Assembly (NCBI RefSeq): GCF_014230355.1
Contig: NZ_JACLAX010000021.1
Coordinates: 1 to 47,463, forward strand
From: Novosphingobium piscinae
GTDB lineage: Bacteria; Pseudomonadota; Alphaproteobacteria; Sphingomonadales; Sphingomonadaceae
Direction: 5' to 3'
DNA length: 47,463 nt
Under the pieces are notes generated by a model. That model was not told where the DNA came from and did no database searches. It was given only the letters and a program-made list of their open reading frames with translations. Both the position numbers and the translations under genes were made by a program. Numbering within the stretch: position 1 is the stretch's first letter; each line of letters begins with the position of its first letter. Shown here one piece after another: positions 22,505-31,101 of this stretch.

Positions 22505-23983
22505 TCAAGGCAGGGATTTCACCGGACTTGTTGCGTCCTGCGCGGGGGTGTCGACCGTGCGGGTCGACTGCGCCACCGGCGCGGGGTCCTTGTCCCAGTC
22601 GAAGATGCGGTGCCGCACCCGCTCGTAATTGGTTTGCGGATCATACAGTGCGCCGCCGTCGAGCCCGAGATCGTCGGCATCGGCCTTGCCCATCGCCGAC
22701 AGCAGGTTGAACCCGGCGACATAGGCGTTGCGCCGCGCCGCGACGAGCTGGACCTGCGCGCGCAGCAGCTCCTGTTCGGCATCGAGGATGTTGAGGATCG
22801 TGCGGTTGCCCACCGAGTTCTCGGCCTTGACGCCCTCGAGGCTGAGCGCCGCGGCATCGACCGCGGTCTGGTTCATCGCGATGATCTCGTTGGCGGCGCG
22901 CCACTGCGCGAAGGCCGAGCGGACGCTGGCGATGACCGCGCGCTCGGTCGCGATCTCGGTTTCCAGCGCCGCGCCTTCGCGGGCCTGGGCCTGGCGGGTC
23001 TGCGCCGCCGGCCGGCCACCCTGGAACAGCGGCAGCGACAGGCTGACCGAGGCCTGGGCCGTGGTGAACTGCTGCAGCGCCGGAATTCCGCCCGGGATCG
23101 TGCCCAGCGTGCCGAGCGTGTTCTGGTAGGCGCCCTGGGTGTTGACCGAGACCGTCGGCAGCTTGGCCGCCTCGGCCACGCGCACGTCGATCTTGGCCGC
23201 CTTGCTCCGTTCCTGGGCGGCCAGCAGATCGGGGTTGTGCTCCAGCGCGAAGTCGACCGCCTCGTCCGGGCTGGCCGGCATGCCCGGCAGCGGCGGCGGC
23301 GGCGCCAGATCGGCCGGGGCCTTGCCCACGATCTGGACATAGCGCTCGCGGCTGGACAGCAGGTTGACCTCGGCAGTGCGCAGGTCGCCGCGGGCCAGCG
23401 CCAGGCGCGACTGCGACTGGGCCACGTCGGTGCGGGTCAGGTCGCCGATCTCGTAGCGATCGGTGGTTGCGCGCAGGTTGACCTCGAGCACCTGCACGGT
23501 GTTGCGGTTGAGCCCGACAATCGCCGAATCCCGGATCACGTCCATGTAGGCCGCGACAACCTGGCTGAACAGGCCGGCCTCGGTGCCGCGCAGATCCTGC
23601 TGGCCCGCCTCGACGCGGATTTCCGCCGCCTCGATGGCGTTGCGCACGGCACCGCCCGAATAGACCGGCACGCCCATGTTCACCTGGCTCGACAGGGCGC
23701 GCAGCGGCGCGGTGAAGGCCACCGGGTTGCGCTTGATGAACTCGACGAAGTTGACCTGGCCCGACAGGCTGGGCAGCGCGTTCGAGCGGGCCAGCGGCAC
23801 CCCTTCGTCCACCGCGCGCTGGTTGGCCCGGGCGGCCTGGATCGTCGGGTTGGTGGCATAGGCGCTGGTCAGGGCATCGCGCAGGTCATCGGCGCGCAGC
23901 GGCATGGCGGCCAGGACGGTCCCCAGCGCGGCGCCCAGCCGCAGCGCGGTGCGCAGCGCGCCCGGTCCGCGCATCGGCCCCAT
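22505..23983 (-). CDS. TolC family outer-membrane efflux/secretion channel
   Basis: 492 residues with signal peptide (cleavage near MPLRADD, about residue 31). The duplicated outer-membrane-factor layout follows: NPTIQAARANQRAVDEGVPLARSNALPSLS in the first half and NPDLLAAQERSKAAKIDVRVAEAAKLPTVS in the second, each followed by barrel strands and long coiled-coil helices. It forms trimeric channels for type I secretion or RND efflux. It shares one base (TGATG) with the upstream PIMT-like gene, so both are coupled; popZ follows 66 bases later. Confidence 0.95.
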   Translation of the reverse strand: MGPMRGPGALRTALRLGAALGTVLAAMPLRADDLRDALTSAYATNPTIQAARANQRAVDEGVPLARSNALPSLSGQVNFVEFIKRNPVAFTAPLRALSSQVNMGVPVYSGGAVRNAIEAAEIRVEAGQQDLRGTEAGLFSQVVAAYMDVIRDSAIVGLNRNTVQVLEVNLRATTDRYEIGDLTRTDVAQSQSRLALARGDLRTAEVNLLSSRERYVQIVGKAPADLAPPPPLPGMPASPDEAVDFALEHNPDLLAAQERSKAAKIDVRVAEAAKLPTVSVNTQGAYQNTLGTLGTIPGGIPALQQFTTAQASVSLSLPLFQGGRPAAQTRQAQAREGAALETEIATERAVIASVRSAFAQWRAANEIIAMNQTAVDAAALSLEGVKAENSVGNRTILNILDAEQELLRAQVQLVAARRNAYVAGFNLLSAMGKADADDLGLDGGALYDPQTNYERVRHRIFDWDKDPAPVAQSTRTVDTPAQDATSPVKSLP

Positions 23984-24576
23984 CAGAAACTCCAGCGCTT
24001 GGGCGCGGCGAATTCGGCCAGGACCGGAATGCCGATGTCGGTCACCGGCAGAAGGGCCACGGTGCCCGCGGCCTTGGCGCCGACCGCGAGCCGGGTGACA
24101 CCGCGCTCGACCGTGCCGGTGACGATCCGGCCGCCCTCGGCCAGCTGGTCGCCCAACGCCGCCGGGAGCTGCTCGATCGCGCCATCGATCAGGATCAGGC
24201 TGCAGGGCCCCTCCGCGGGCGTGGCCGCAGCCACGGCCTCGGCCGGGCCAAGCTGCCGCACCGTGGCGCCCAGTTCGGTTGCCAGCGCCGCCAGATAGCC
24301 CGCCGCGGCCACCACCAGCACGCGCTCACCCGGCTGGATCCGGGCCTCGCACAGCGCCAGGCCGTGGAACAGCGGCGCGGGCAGCGCCTGCCCGTCGCCC
24401 AGCGGCAGGGCGCGGTCGATATAGGCGTGGTCACGCTGGGCGGCGGGCACGAAATCCTCGCGCGCGACCCGGTCGAGCGCCGCGAGAACCGCCGGATCGT
24501 TGACGCCGCTGACCCGCAGCTGGCTGTCGATCATCGCCCGGCGGGCGGTGCTGGCGCGTTCCTGCACAATCGTCAT
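23983..24576 (-). CDS. PIMT-family protein with degenerate SAM site
   Basis: 197 residues related to protein-L-isoaspartate O-methyltransferase: ARRAMIDSQLRVSGVND (residues 12-28), REDFVPAAQRDHAYIDRALPLGDGQ (about residues 39-63). The family's GQTISxP substrate motif reads GQALPAP here. The SAM-binding motif I, normally VLEIGTGSGY, reads VLVVAAAGYLAAL and has lost its glycines. It is therefore doubtful as a methyltransferase. The position just before tolC with a one-base overlap is the usual alphaproteobacterial arrangement for this divergent subfamily. Confidence 0.85.
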   Translation of the reverse strand: MTIVQERASTARRAMIDSQLRVSGVNDPAVLAALDRVAREDFVPAAQRDHAYIDRALPLGDGQALPAPLFHGLALCEARIQPGERVLVVAAAGYLAALATELGATVRQLGPAEAVAAATPAEGPCSLILIDGAIEQLPAALGDQLAEGGRIVTGTVERGVTRLAVGAKAAGTVALLPVTDIGIPVLAEFAAPKRWSF

Positions 24577-24630
24577 TCCGTCTCTGTCCTGCCCGTCATC
24601 GTCCTGTCGGCCTGCCGTGCCGTGGGGTCG

Positions 24631-24658
24631 GTGGTGTTATACGGCAGCAATACACCAC
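24631..24658. promoter_or_regulatory. Inverted repeat upstream of the PIMT-tolC-popZ group
   Basis: GTGGTGT (24631-24637) and ACACCAC (24652-24658) are perfect 7-base arms 14 bases apart, in an AT-richer part of the 290-base divergent gap to fumarase. It is 55 bases upstream of the PIMT-like start. It may be an operator; the rest of the gap shows no gene. Confidence 0.35.
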
Positions 24659-24866
24659 TGCAACGTTCCGCCTTCTAGGACAAGGCCCTTTTCCCGCCAA
24701 GCGGTTTCAGGCCCGCAAGGCGATGCGCCGAATGGCGTATCGCCGCGGCCACAGCGGGCTGGGCGGGTCGGCGCGGGCTGTCCCGTCGAAGCGGCTTTAC
24801 GGCGGCGCGGGCTTGGGCCTATGGGCGCCGCGAGGGTTCATCCGGGATGAAGGAGCAGGGCACGTC

Positions 24867-26390
24867 ATGGCGGACATGGTCACGATTCGCGAAGCTGATC
24901 TGATCGAGAGCGTTGCCGACGCGTTGCAGTACATCAGCTATTTCCACCCGATGGACTACATCCGCGCGCTGGGCGATGCCTACGAGGCCGAGCAGGGCCC
25001 GGCGGCCAAGGACGCGATCGCGCAGATCCTCACCAACAGCCGGATGTGCGCCGAAGGGCACCGTCCGATCTGCCAGGACACCGGGATCGTCAACGTCTTC
25101 ATCGAATGGGGCCAGGACTGCCGGCTGGAGAGCGACCGCTCGCTGCAGGAGGTCGTCGACGAGGGCGTGCGCCGCGCCTACCTCAACGCCGACAACAAGC
25201 TGCGCGCCTCGGTCCTGGCCGATCCGGCCTTCACCCGCCGCAACACCCGCGACAACACGCCTTCGGTACTCCACGTCACCATGGTGCCGGGCAGGACGAT
25301 CTCGGTCGATGTCGCGGCCAAGGGTGGCGGGTCGGAGAACAAGACCAAGTTCAAGATGATGAACCCGTCGGATTCGATCGTCGACTGGGTGGTGGAGATG
25401 CTGCCGCAGATGGGTGCCGGCTGGTGCCCGCCGGGCATGCTGGGCATCGGCATCGGCGGCACGGCCGAGCACTGCATGCTCCTGGCCAAGCAGGCGCTGA
25501 TGGAGCCGATCGACATGGCCCAGCTCAAGCAGCGCGGGCCCGCGAACGATATCGAGGCGCTGCGGATCGAGATCTTCGACAAGGTCAACGCGCTGGGCAT
25601 CGGCGCCCAGGGCCTCGGCGGGCTCTCGACCATCCTCGACGTCAAGATCCTCGACGCGCCGTGCCATGCCGCCTCGAAGCCGGTGGCGATGATCCCCAAC
25701 TGCGCCGCCACGCGCCATGCGCACTTCACGCTCGACGGTTCGGGCCCGACCTTCCTCGAAGCGCCCAACCTGGACGAATGGCCCCAGGTGCAGTGGGCGC
25801 CCGACAGCGCCGCCAGGCGGGTCAACCTCGACACGCTGACCGCCGAGGAGGTCAAGAGCTGGAAGCAGGGCGACCGCATCCTGCTCAACGGCAAGATGCT
25901 CACCGGCCGCGACGCCGCGCACAAGCGGATCAAGGACATGCTGGCCAAGGGCGAGGAGCTGCCGGTCGATTTCAGGGGCCGGGTGATCTACTATGTCGGC
26001 CCGGTCGATCCGGTGCGCGACGAGGTGGTCGGCCCGGCCGGGCCGACCACGGCCACCCGGATGGACAGCTTCATGGACATGATGCTGGGCCAGGGCCTGC
26101 TCGCCTGCGTCGGCAAGGCCGAGCGTGGCCCGGCGGCGACCGAATCGATCGCCCGCCACGAAAGCGCCTACCTGATGGCGGTGGGCGGCGCGGCCTATCT
26201 GGTGGCGCGCGCGATCAAGGGCGCCAAGGTGGTCGGCTTCGCGGACCTCGGCATGGAGGCGATCTACGAGTTCGACGTGGTCGACATGCCGGTGACGGTC
26301 GCGGTCGATTCGACCGGGCAGAACGTCCACAAGCTCGCCCCGCTGGTCTGGCAGAAGAAGATCGCCGCGGAGGGCCTGCTGGCCGGCTAG
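24867..26390 (+). CDS. Fumarate hydratase, class I ([4Fe-4S])
   Basis: 507 residues of iron-sulfur class I fumarase, which converts fumarate and malate in the TCA cycle. The alpha part has RPICQDTGIVNVF (C69) and GGGSENKTKFKMMNPSD; the middle has GIGGTAEHCMLLAKQ (C203) and IPNCAATRHAHF (C279), candidate cluster ligands. The beta part has LLNGKMLTGRDAAHKRI and GPTTATRMDSFMD. The start ATG 24867 lies 11 bases after AAGGAG; a longer frame upstream has no family match. Being O2-sensitive, it depends on Fe-S assembly by the suf operon encoded later in this window. Confidence 0.95.
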   Translation: MADMVTIREADLIESVADALQYISYFHPMDYIRALGDAYEAEQGPAAKDAIAQILTNSRMCAEGHRPICQDTGIVNVFIEWGQDCRLESDRSLQEVVDEGVRRAYLNADNKLRASVLADPAFTRRNTRDNTPSVLHVTMVPGRTISVDVAAKGGGSENKTKFKMMNPSDSIVDWVVEMLPQMGAGWCPPGMLGIGIGGTAEHCMLLAKQALMEPIDMAQLKQRGPANDIEALRIEIFDKVNALGIGAQGLGGLSTILDVKILDAPCHAASKPVAMIPNCAATRHAHFTLDGSGPTFLEAPNLDEWPQVQWAPDSAARRVNLDTLTAEEVKSWKQGDRILLNGKMLTGRDAAHKRIKDMLAKGEELPVDFRGRVIYYVGPVDPVRDEVVGPAGPTTATRMDSFMDMMLGQGLLACVGKAERGPAATESIARHESAYLMAVGGAAYLVARAIKGAKVVGFADLGMEAIYEFDVVDMPVTVAVDSTGQNVHKLAPLVWQKKIAAEGLLAG

Positions 26391-26477
26391 GACCCGGCCT
26401 GCGGCGGGGCAGCCCTGCCCGGCCGGCTGCGCTCAGGCACGTATGGCTTTGTCGGGCGGCAGGGCTATGCTGGCGGC

Positions 26478-26744
26478 ATGGCCTTGCTCGTCTGCTTCCT
26501 CCTGGGCATCGCGAACTTCGCGCTGCACCGGGCCGTGCTCGACAGCGGCCACCCGGTGCTGGCGCAGGTCGGCTGGCTGTTCCGCTCGCTCGGCGGGCGC
26601 GGCAGCCTGCTCGCCGAGTTCGCGCTGCTGCTCGGCACGATGCTGCTGGTCGGCAGCGGCACGGCCGGCTGGGCCTGGGGCTATGCGCTCTACAGCCTGA
26701 GCAATGCGGTGTCCGCCTGGCTGATCCTCACCCGGCGGGTATGA
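26478..26744 (+). CDS. Small two-helix membrane protein, function unknown
   Basis: 88 residues with a hydrophobic N-terminal helix (MALLVCFLLGIANFAL), a charged loop (FRSLGGRGS) and two further hydrophobic stretches (LLAEFALLLGTMLLVGS; GYALYSLSNAVSAWLIL). It is probably an inner-membrane protein. Its TGA overlaps an in-frame ATG of the phosphoesterase reading frame as ATGA, so the two may be coupled. I recognise no family. Confidence 0.65.
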   Translation: MALLVCFLLGIANFALHRAVLDSGHPVLAQVGWLFRSLGGRGSLLAEFALLLGTMLLVGSGTAGWAWGYALYSLSNAVSAWLILTRRV

Positions 26745-26827
26745 GCGGCGCAGCGATCGCGCCCGTCGGCCCGGCCGGAGCGCTTTTCGCTTGCCCCCTT
26801 CGCGCTCGATCTGCTTGGCAGCGCGGG

Positions 26828-27685
26828 ATGAGCGGCGCGATCACCCTGTTCCACATCAGCGACCTGCACTTCGGGCGCGAGGATCGCCGCGCGCTCGACT
26901 GGGTGGCCCAGGCGATCCGCAGCGAGCGGCCGCGGGCCGTGGCGGTCACCGGCGACCTGACCATGCGCGCGCGCCCGCCTGAGTTCCGCGCCGCCTGCGC
27001 CTGGATCGGCCAGCTCGCCGCGCCGGTCACGGTCGAGCCGGGCAACCACGACATGCCCTATGTCAACCTGGTCGAGCGCTTCGCCGCGCCCTACCGGCGG
27101 TTCCGCGCGATCGAGGCGCTGCTCGAGCGCCAGCTCGACCTCGGCGATCTCCACATCGTCCCGCTGCAGACCGTCACCCGCGCGCAGTGGCGCTTTCCCT
27201 GGGTCGACGGCTGGGTGCGCGAACCGGCGCTGGCCGCCACGCTGGCGCAGATCGATGCCCTGCCGCCGGGCGCGCGCGTGCTGGTCACCGCGCACCACCC
27301 GCTGCCCGAGCGCAGCACCTCGGGCAAGCGCCTGACGATCAACGGCGCCCGCGCCATGGCCGCCCTGGCCGGGCGCCGGGTGCTGGGAGTGCTGACCGGC
27401 CATGTCCACGATCCCTTCGACCTCACCGCCGAGACGCCGGAGGGGCCGCTGCGGATGATCGGCGCGGGCACGCTCTCGCAGCGCGTCCGCTCAACCCCGC
27501 CCAGCTTCAACGAGATCGTGGTCGACGGCCGCGAGGTGCGCGTGCGCGTGCGCAATCTCGAAGCCGTGTCCACGGCGGACATGCAGGTCGATGCCGTGCC
27601 CGAAACCGCCCTGCCCCCGCGCGCCCCGGGCGAGCCCGTCGCGCCCGTCGGGGCCGTGCCCGAGGTCGATCCGCCGGAGCATTGA
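26828..27685 (+). CDS. Calcineurin-like metallophosphoesterase
   Basis: 285 residues with the complete metallophosphoesterase motif set: FHISDLHFG (D-x-H, residues 8-16), VTGDLTMRA (G-D), EPGNHDMPY (G-N-H-D), VTAHHPLPE and GVLTGHVHDPF (G-H-x-H). It is like the 3',5'-cyclic-nucleotide phosphodiesterase/Icc group; the substrate is unknown. ATG 26828 puts the first motif at the usual place. An in-frame ATG at 26741 overlaps the small membrane gene as ATGA and would add 29 residues; both starts encode MSGA. The C-terminal 40 residues are Pro/Ala/Val-rich and variable. Confidence 0.9.
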   Translation: MSGAITLFHISDLHFGREDRRALDWVAQAIRSERPRAVAVTGDLTMRARPPEFRAACAWIGQLAAPVTVEPGNHDMPYVNLVERFAAPYRRFRAIEALLERQLDLGDLHIVPLQTVTRAQWRFPWVDGWVREPALAATLAQIDALPPGARVLVTAHHPLPERSTSGKRLTINGARAMAALAGRRVLGVLTGHVHDPFDLTAETPEGPLRMIGAGTLSQRVRSTPPSFNEIVVDGREVRVRVRNLEAVSTADMQVDAVPETALPPRAPGEPVAPVGAVPEVDPPEH

Positions 27686-27761
27686 GCCCCGTGGCGGCCG
27701 GGGTGGGCCGGCGCAGGATCAGGCGGGCGGTGCGGATCATCGCCGGGCTCCTGCCACAACG

Positions 27762-27787
27762 AAAAAGGGGCCGGCAAGCCGACCCCT
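27762..27787 (-). terminator. Intrinsic terminator after rpsI
   Basis: On the minus strand AGGGG-T-CGGC/GCCGG-CCCCT folds into a GC stem of ten positions with one mismatch and a tiny loop, followed by TTTTTCG. It lies 40 bases after the rpsI stop and ends the rplM-rpsI transcript. Confidence 0.8.
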
Positions 27788-27826
27788 GTTCCGGTTCCTG
27801 TCCCGCCCCGGAAGGCGGGCGGGAAA

Positions 27827-28351
27827 TCAGCGCTTCGAGAACTGGAAGCTGCGACGGGCCTTGGCCCGGCCATACTTCTTGCGCTCGACCACGCGCGGGT
27901 CGCGGGTGAGGAACCCGGCGGCCTTGACCGCGCTGCGCAGCACCGGCTCGAAGCGGGTCAGCGCCTGGGCGATGCCGTGCTTGACCGCGCCGGCCTGGCC
28001 CGAGAGCCCGCCGCCCTTGACGGTGCAGATCACGTCGTACTGGTCGACCCGGTCGGCCACCTGGAACGGCTGGTTGATCACCAGGCGCAGGGTCGGACGG
28101 GCGAAGTACACGGCCTGGTCGCGGCCGTTGACGATGACCTTGCCCGAGCCGGGCTTAATCCACACGCGGGCGACGGCGTTCTTGCGGCGGCCGGTGGCAT
28201 AGGCGCGGCCCTGCGCGTCGATCTGCTTCTCGCGCAGCGGCATGGTCGGCGCGGCAGGAACCACGGCGGCCGGGGCGGCGGTGTCGGCGGCAACGGCGCC
28301 GCCGGCGAGGGCACCGAGATCGGCGAGATCGGTGACGGTGTTATCGGACAT
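27827..28351 (-). CDS. rpsI: 30S ribosomal protein S9
   Basis: 174 residues. The S9 core starts at [17 protein letters not shown] (about residues 48-64), contains [19 protein letters not shown], and ends with the basic tail [21 protein letters not shown], whose terminal KR reaches the ribosomal P site. The first 45 residues are an Ala/Pro/Asp-rich extension absent in E. coli S9 but common in alphaproteobacteria. It shares one base (TGATG) with rplM. Confidence 0.98.
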   Translation of the reverse strand: MSDNTVTDLADLGALAGGAVAADTAAPAAVVPAAPTMPLREKQIDAQGRAYATGRRKNAVARVWIKPGSGKVIVNGRDQAVYFARPTLRLVINQPFQVADRVDQYDVICTVKGGGLSGQAGAVKHGIAQALTRFEPVLRSAVKAAGFLTRDPRVVERKKYGRAKARRSFQFSKR

Positions 28352-28830
28352 CAGGCACCCACCTTGTTCTTGCGGTTGCGGCTGGCAACATCCAGCGGTT
28401 CGGGCTGGGTGCCACCGTGCGGGTGCTCGGCACCCGCGTAGAGGTGAAGGGCACGCATCTGCGCCCGGCCGAGCGGGCCGCGCGGGATCATGCGCTCAAC
28501 CGCCTTCTCGAGCACGCGCTCGGGGAAGCGGCCGTCCAGCACCTTGGCGGCGGTCACTTCCTTGATGCCGCCGGCATAGCCGGTGTGCTTGTAGTAGACC
28601 TTCTGCTTGAGCTTGTTGCCCGTCAGCCGCACCTTGCCGGCGTTGATCACGACGACGTGATCGCCGCAATCGACGTGCGGGGTGTAGCTCGGCTTGTGCT
28701 TGCCGCGCAGGAGGTTGGCGATGATCACCGCAAGGCGGCCGACCACCAGGCCATCGGCATCGATCAGATGCCACTTCTTCTCCACCTCGGCCGGCTTGAT
28801 CGACCGGGTGACCGTGCTGAGCGCCTTCAT
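28351..28830 (-). CDS. rplM: 50S ribosomal protein L13
   Basis: 159 residues from ATG 28830, with the L13 landmarks [18 protein letters not shown] (about residues 18-35), [22 protein letters not shown], the YKHTGYAGG motif, and [23 protein letters not shown] near the end. Length fits alphaproteobacterial L13. The two-gene rplM-rpsI operon is universal. A promoter with TTGACT lies about 90 bases upstream. Confidence 0.98.
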   Translation of the reverse strand: MKALSTVTRSIKPAEVEKKWHLIDADGLVVGRLAVIIANLLRGKHKPSYTPHVDCGDHVVVINAGKVRLTGNKLKQKVYYKHTGYAGGIKEVTAAKVLDGRFPERVLEKAVERMIPRGPLGRAQMRALHLYAGAEHPHGGTQPEPLDVASRNRKNKVGA

Positions 28831-28892
28831 GGCTTGGTCTATCCCTATGATTCGGTGACCGGCAGGCAGGGCCCGACGGTCAGGAAGGCGCG

Positions 28893-28921
28893 CCAATGGC
28901 GAATGGGGCCGGCAGAGTCAA
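28893..28921 (-). promoter_or_regulatory. Candidate rplM-rpsI promoter
   Basis: TTGACT (28921-28916, minus strand) with a 17-base spacer to CATTGG, a weak -10. Farther upstream a 14-base AT island, GGTATTATTTTACC (28958-28945, minus strand), may act as a distal UP element. The remaining leader shows no riboswitch-like fold that I could recognise. Confidence 0.4.
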
Positions 28922-29075
28922 GGTTTGCGGGGGTTTGCAGAGAGGTAAAATAATACCGGCGGGGTTTGGGGGTCGATATGGGTTGGCCTGCTGGTGGATG
29001 CGGCAGGGTAGGCTGGCGCGGGAATAGGCGGGGGGCGGACATTGCGGTCGAGCATGGCAAACGTATAAGGACGCC

Positions 29076-29444
29076 ATGAGCGGCATCCCTCCCAAGAGTG
29101 TTGGCCTTGGTGGCGACGGTGACGAGATATGCGCCATCGAAAGCGTTGAGCGCGCCTTTGGCGTGAAACTCGACAAGGCTGACGCCTCTAAATGGCACAC
29201 CGCTGGCGACGTCTTTGCATCGCTCCGCCAAGCGCTACCTAACGAAGTTCGGGACCATGACCTATGGCCGCGCTTTACAGAGGTTTTGACGGAACAGACC
29301 GGCGTGGCCCCGGAGGCGATCGAGATGGCCAGCCCTTTGCTATCGCAATCGCGACTTTGGGTTCATGTGACAAATGCGTCTGCAGCAGCTTGGATTTCCG
29401 CAGCCATGGTGGTCTTGGGTTTACTAGGTTGGGCGCTGCTTTAG
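29076..29444 (+). CDS. Acyl-carrier-like, membrane-anchored small protein of unknown function
   Basis: 122 residues with a ribosome-binding site AAGGA four bases before the ATG. Two segments look like acyl carrier protein pieces in swapped order: IESVERAFGVKLDKADASKW plus TAGDVFASLRQAL (residues 22-54) resembles ACP helices 3-4, and WPRFTEVLTEQTGVAPEAIE (residues 64-83) resembles helix 1. No DSL phosphopantetheine motif follows; SQSRLWV stands there. The C-terminus is a transmembrane helix (AAAWISAAMVVLGLLGWALL). Its codons are visibly less GC-rich than all neighbours, and it interrupts the cutA-rplM order. A real but unidentified, probably transferred gene. Confidence 0.65.
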   Translation: MSGIPPKSVGLGGDGDEICAIESVERAFGVKLDKADASKWHTAGDVFASLRQALPNEVRDHDLWPRFTEVLTEQTGVAPEAIEMASPLLSQSRLWVHVTNASAAAWISAAMVVLGLLGWALL

Positions 29445-29520
29445 ATCGTCAAAGTTCGGCAATGGAGCGCAATCGGACAGGCTGCTCTCGAGCCCAAGCC
29501 CTTGCTCCCAACCACGACCC

Positions 29521-29662
29521 AAGCCCGCTCAGGCTGAGCCTGTCGAAGCCCACGCGCGGCGGTGGAGCTTGGTCCCGCTGCGTTTCACCCGGCGGCGAGG
29601 TCGCCGGGTTGCTGGGCTGATCACGGCGCGTGGCCTTCGACAAGCTCAGGCTGAGCGGGCTT
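29521..29662. repeat. REP-type inverted pair (BIME-like), CTCAGGCTGAGC family
   Basis: GCCCGCTCAGGCTGAGCCTG (within 29521-29550) and its inverted partner CTTCGACAAGCTCAGGCTGA (within 29632-29662) flank a perfect hairpin ACCCGGCG-GCGAGGT-CGCCGGGT (29587-29609). The element sits between two convergent genes. This palindrome family (core CTCAGGCTGAGC with CTTCGACA) is widespread in sphingomonads as I remember it. Confidence 0.8.
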
Positions 29663-29701
29663 GGTGAAATGGGTGTCGAGGCGTGCCCGGCCCGAACGGG
29701 G

Positions 29702-30022
29702 CTAAACGCCCAGCCCGCCCAGCCAGGCCAGCGTCCCGGGCGCCGCCGCATCGCAGCGCCAGCCGAGGATCGCCGGCTCGTCATAGGGGTGCACCTCGCC
29801 CAGCCGCTCGATTACGGAATCGAGCAGGGCGGCGGTGGTCTTGAACAGCACGCCGACCTCGTCGCCGGTGTGCCGCGCGCCCTGCCAGACATAGAGCGAG
29901 CGCATCCCGGGCAGGAGATTGGCACAGGCCACCAGGCCCGCGTCCAGCAGCGTGCCGGCCGCGGCTTCGGCGCTGGCCGCGTCGGGGAAGGGACACCAGA
30001 TCAGCGCCGGCGCCCGGTCCAT
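29702..30022 (-). CDS. cutA: CutA-type divalent cation tolerance protein
   Basis: 106 residues of a CutA1 protein: CPFPDAASAEAAAGTLLDAGLVACANLLPG (residues 10-39), YVWQGARHTGDEVGVLFKTT (about 44-63) and HPYDEPAILGW (about 78-88), which build the trimeric ferredoxin-like fold. The true role is unclear despite the name. It starts two bases after the heme A synthase stop, so it is cotranscribed. Confidence 0.93.
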   Translation of the reverse strand: MDRAPALIWCPFPDAASAEAAAGTLLDAGLVACANLLPGMRSLYVWQGARHTGDEVGVLFKTTAALLDSVIERLGEVHPYDEPAILGWRCDAAAPGTLAWLGGLGV

Positions 30023-30024
30023 GG

Positions 30025-31101
30025 TCAGACCCGCTCGACCGGGCGCCCGCCGAGGGCATGCGCGCCCCAGGCGGTCGCGGCCACCAGCAGCGCGCCGACC
30101 AGCTGGTGCAGCACCGCCAGCCACAGCGCGATCCCGCTCAGCACCGTGGCGATGCCCAGCAGCACCTGCACCCCGAAGGCGCTGTGCACCGCCACCGAGG
30201 CTGGCCGCGCGCCGATCCGGCGCAGCTTGCGGCCCATCACCACCAGCACCGCCACCACCACCCAGGCGAACCAGCGGTGATCGAAATGGGTCAGGAACGG
30301 ATCGTTGAGCGCGGCGTGAAGCACCCCGCGGCTCCAGTCGATCCCCTCGGGAACCGCCGCGCCCTGCATCAGCGGCCAGTCGCTGGCGACATGCCCGGCG
30401 CGCATCCCCGCCACCAGCGCGCCCATGAACAGCTGCAGCGCCAGCGTGCCCAGCGCCAGCGCGGCAAAACCGGTCAAGCGGTGCGGCGGCTCGCCCCGAG
30501 CCAGCGCCAGCAGATCGAGCGCGGTCCAGACCAGCCCGCCGAGCGAGAACAGCGCGGTGAGCAGGTGGGTCGCCAGCCGGAAGTGGCTGACCCGCACGTC
30601 GTTGACGATGCCCGACTGCACCATCCACCAGCCGATCGCCCCCTGCAGGCCGATCAGCGCGATCAGCGCCAGCAGGCGCGGCTTGTAGCCGGGCGGGATC
30701 TGCCCGCGCAGCCAGAACCAGGCGGTCACCGCGATCAGCACGGTGCCGATCAGCCGCGCGATCAGGCGGTGGACCCATTCCCAGAAGTAGATGAACTTGT
30801 AGGTCGCCAGCGTCATCCCCTGCGGTCCGTTCACCTCAAGGTACTGCGGCGTCTGGCGATAGGCATCGAATTCGGCCTGCCATTGCGCGGCGTTGAGCGG
30901 CGGCAGCGTGCCGGTGACCGGCTTCCATTCGGTGATCGACACGCCCGATTCGGTCAGCCGGGTGATCCCGCCGACGGCGACGATGCCGACCACCAGCGCA
31001 GCGACGATCAGCAGCCAGCGGGCCAGCGCCAAGGGGCGGGGCGAGCGGACCGCGGCCAGGGACGGGGTGCCGGGCAGACCGGCGGCGAGGGCGTCAGACA
31101 T
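30025..31101 (-). CDS. ctaA: Heme A synthase (COX15/CtaA)
   Basis: 358 residues, eight hydrophobic helices, inner membrane. It oxidises the C8 methyl of heme O to make heme A for cytochrome aa3 oxidase. COX15 motifs are GGITRLTESGVSITEWKPV (about residues 41-59), FIYFWEWVHRLIAR (heme-ligand His), SHFRLATHLLTAL, WPLMQG and NDPFLTHFDHRWFAW with further His ligands, and LHQLVGALL near the end. The start at 31101 (MSDALAAG) is the first sensible ATG; the open frame upstream is low-complexity. Confidence 0.95.
   Translation of the reverse strand: MSDALAAGLPGTPSLAAVRSPRPLALARWLLIVAALVVGIVAVGGITRLTESGVSITEWKPVTGTLPPLNAAQWQAEFDAYRQTPQYLEVNGPQGMTLATYKFIYFWEWVHRLIARLIGTVLIAVTAWFWLRGQIPPGYKPRLLALIALIGLQGAIGWWMVQSGIVNDVRVSHFRLATHLLTALFSLGGLVWTALDLLALARGEPPHRLTGFAALALGTLALQLFMGALVAGMRAGHVASDWPLMQGAAVPEGIDWSRGVLHAALNDPFLTHFDHRWFAWVVVAVLVVMGRKLRRIGARPASVAVHSAFGVQVLLGIATVLSGIALWLAVLHQLVGALLVAATAWGAHALGGRPVERV

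Noticed and set aside
25046..26740. Long open frame inside fumarase continuous with the phosphoesterase frame
   Set aside because: The part inside fumarase is an out-of-frame shadow; only the end from 26828 (or 26741) has phosphoesterase motifs.
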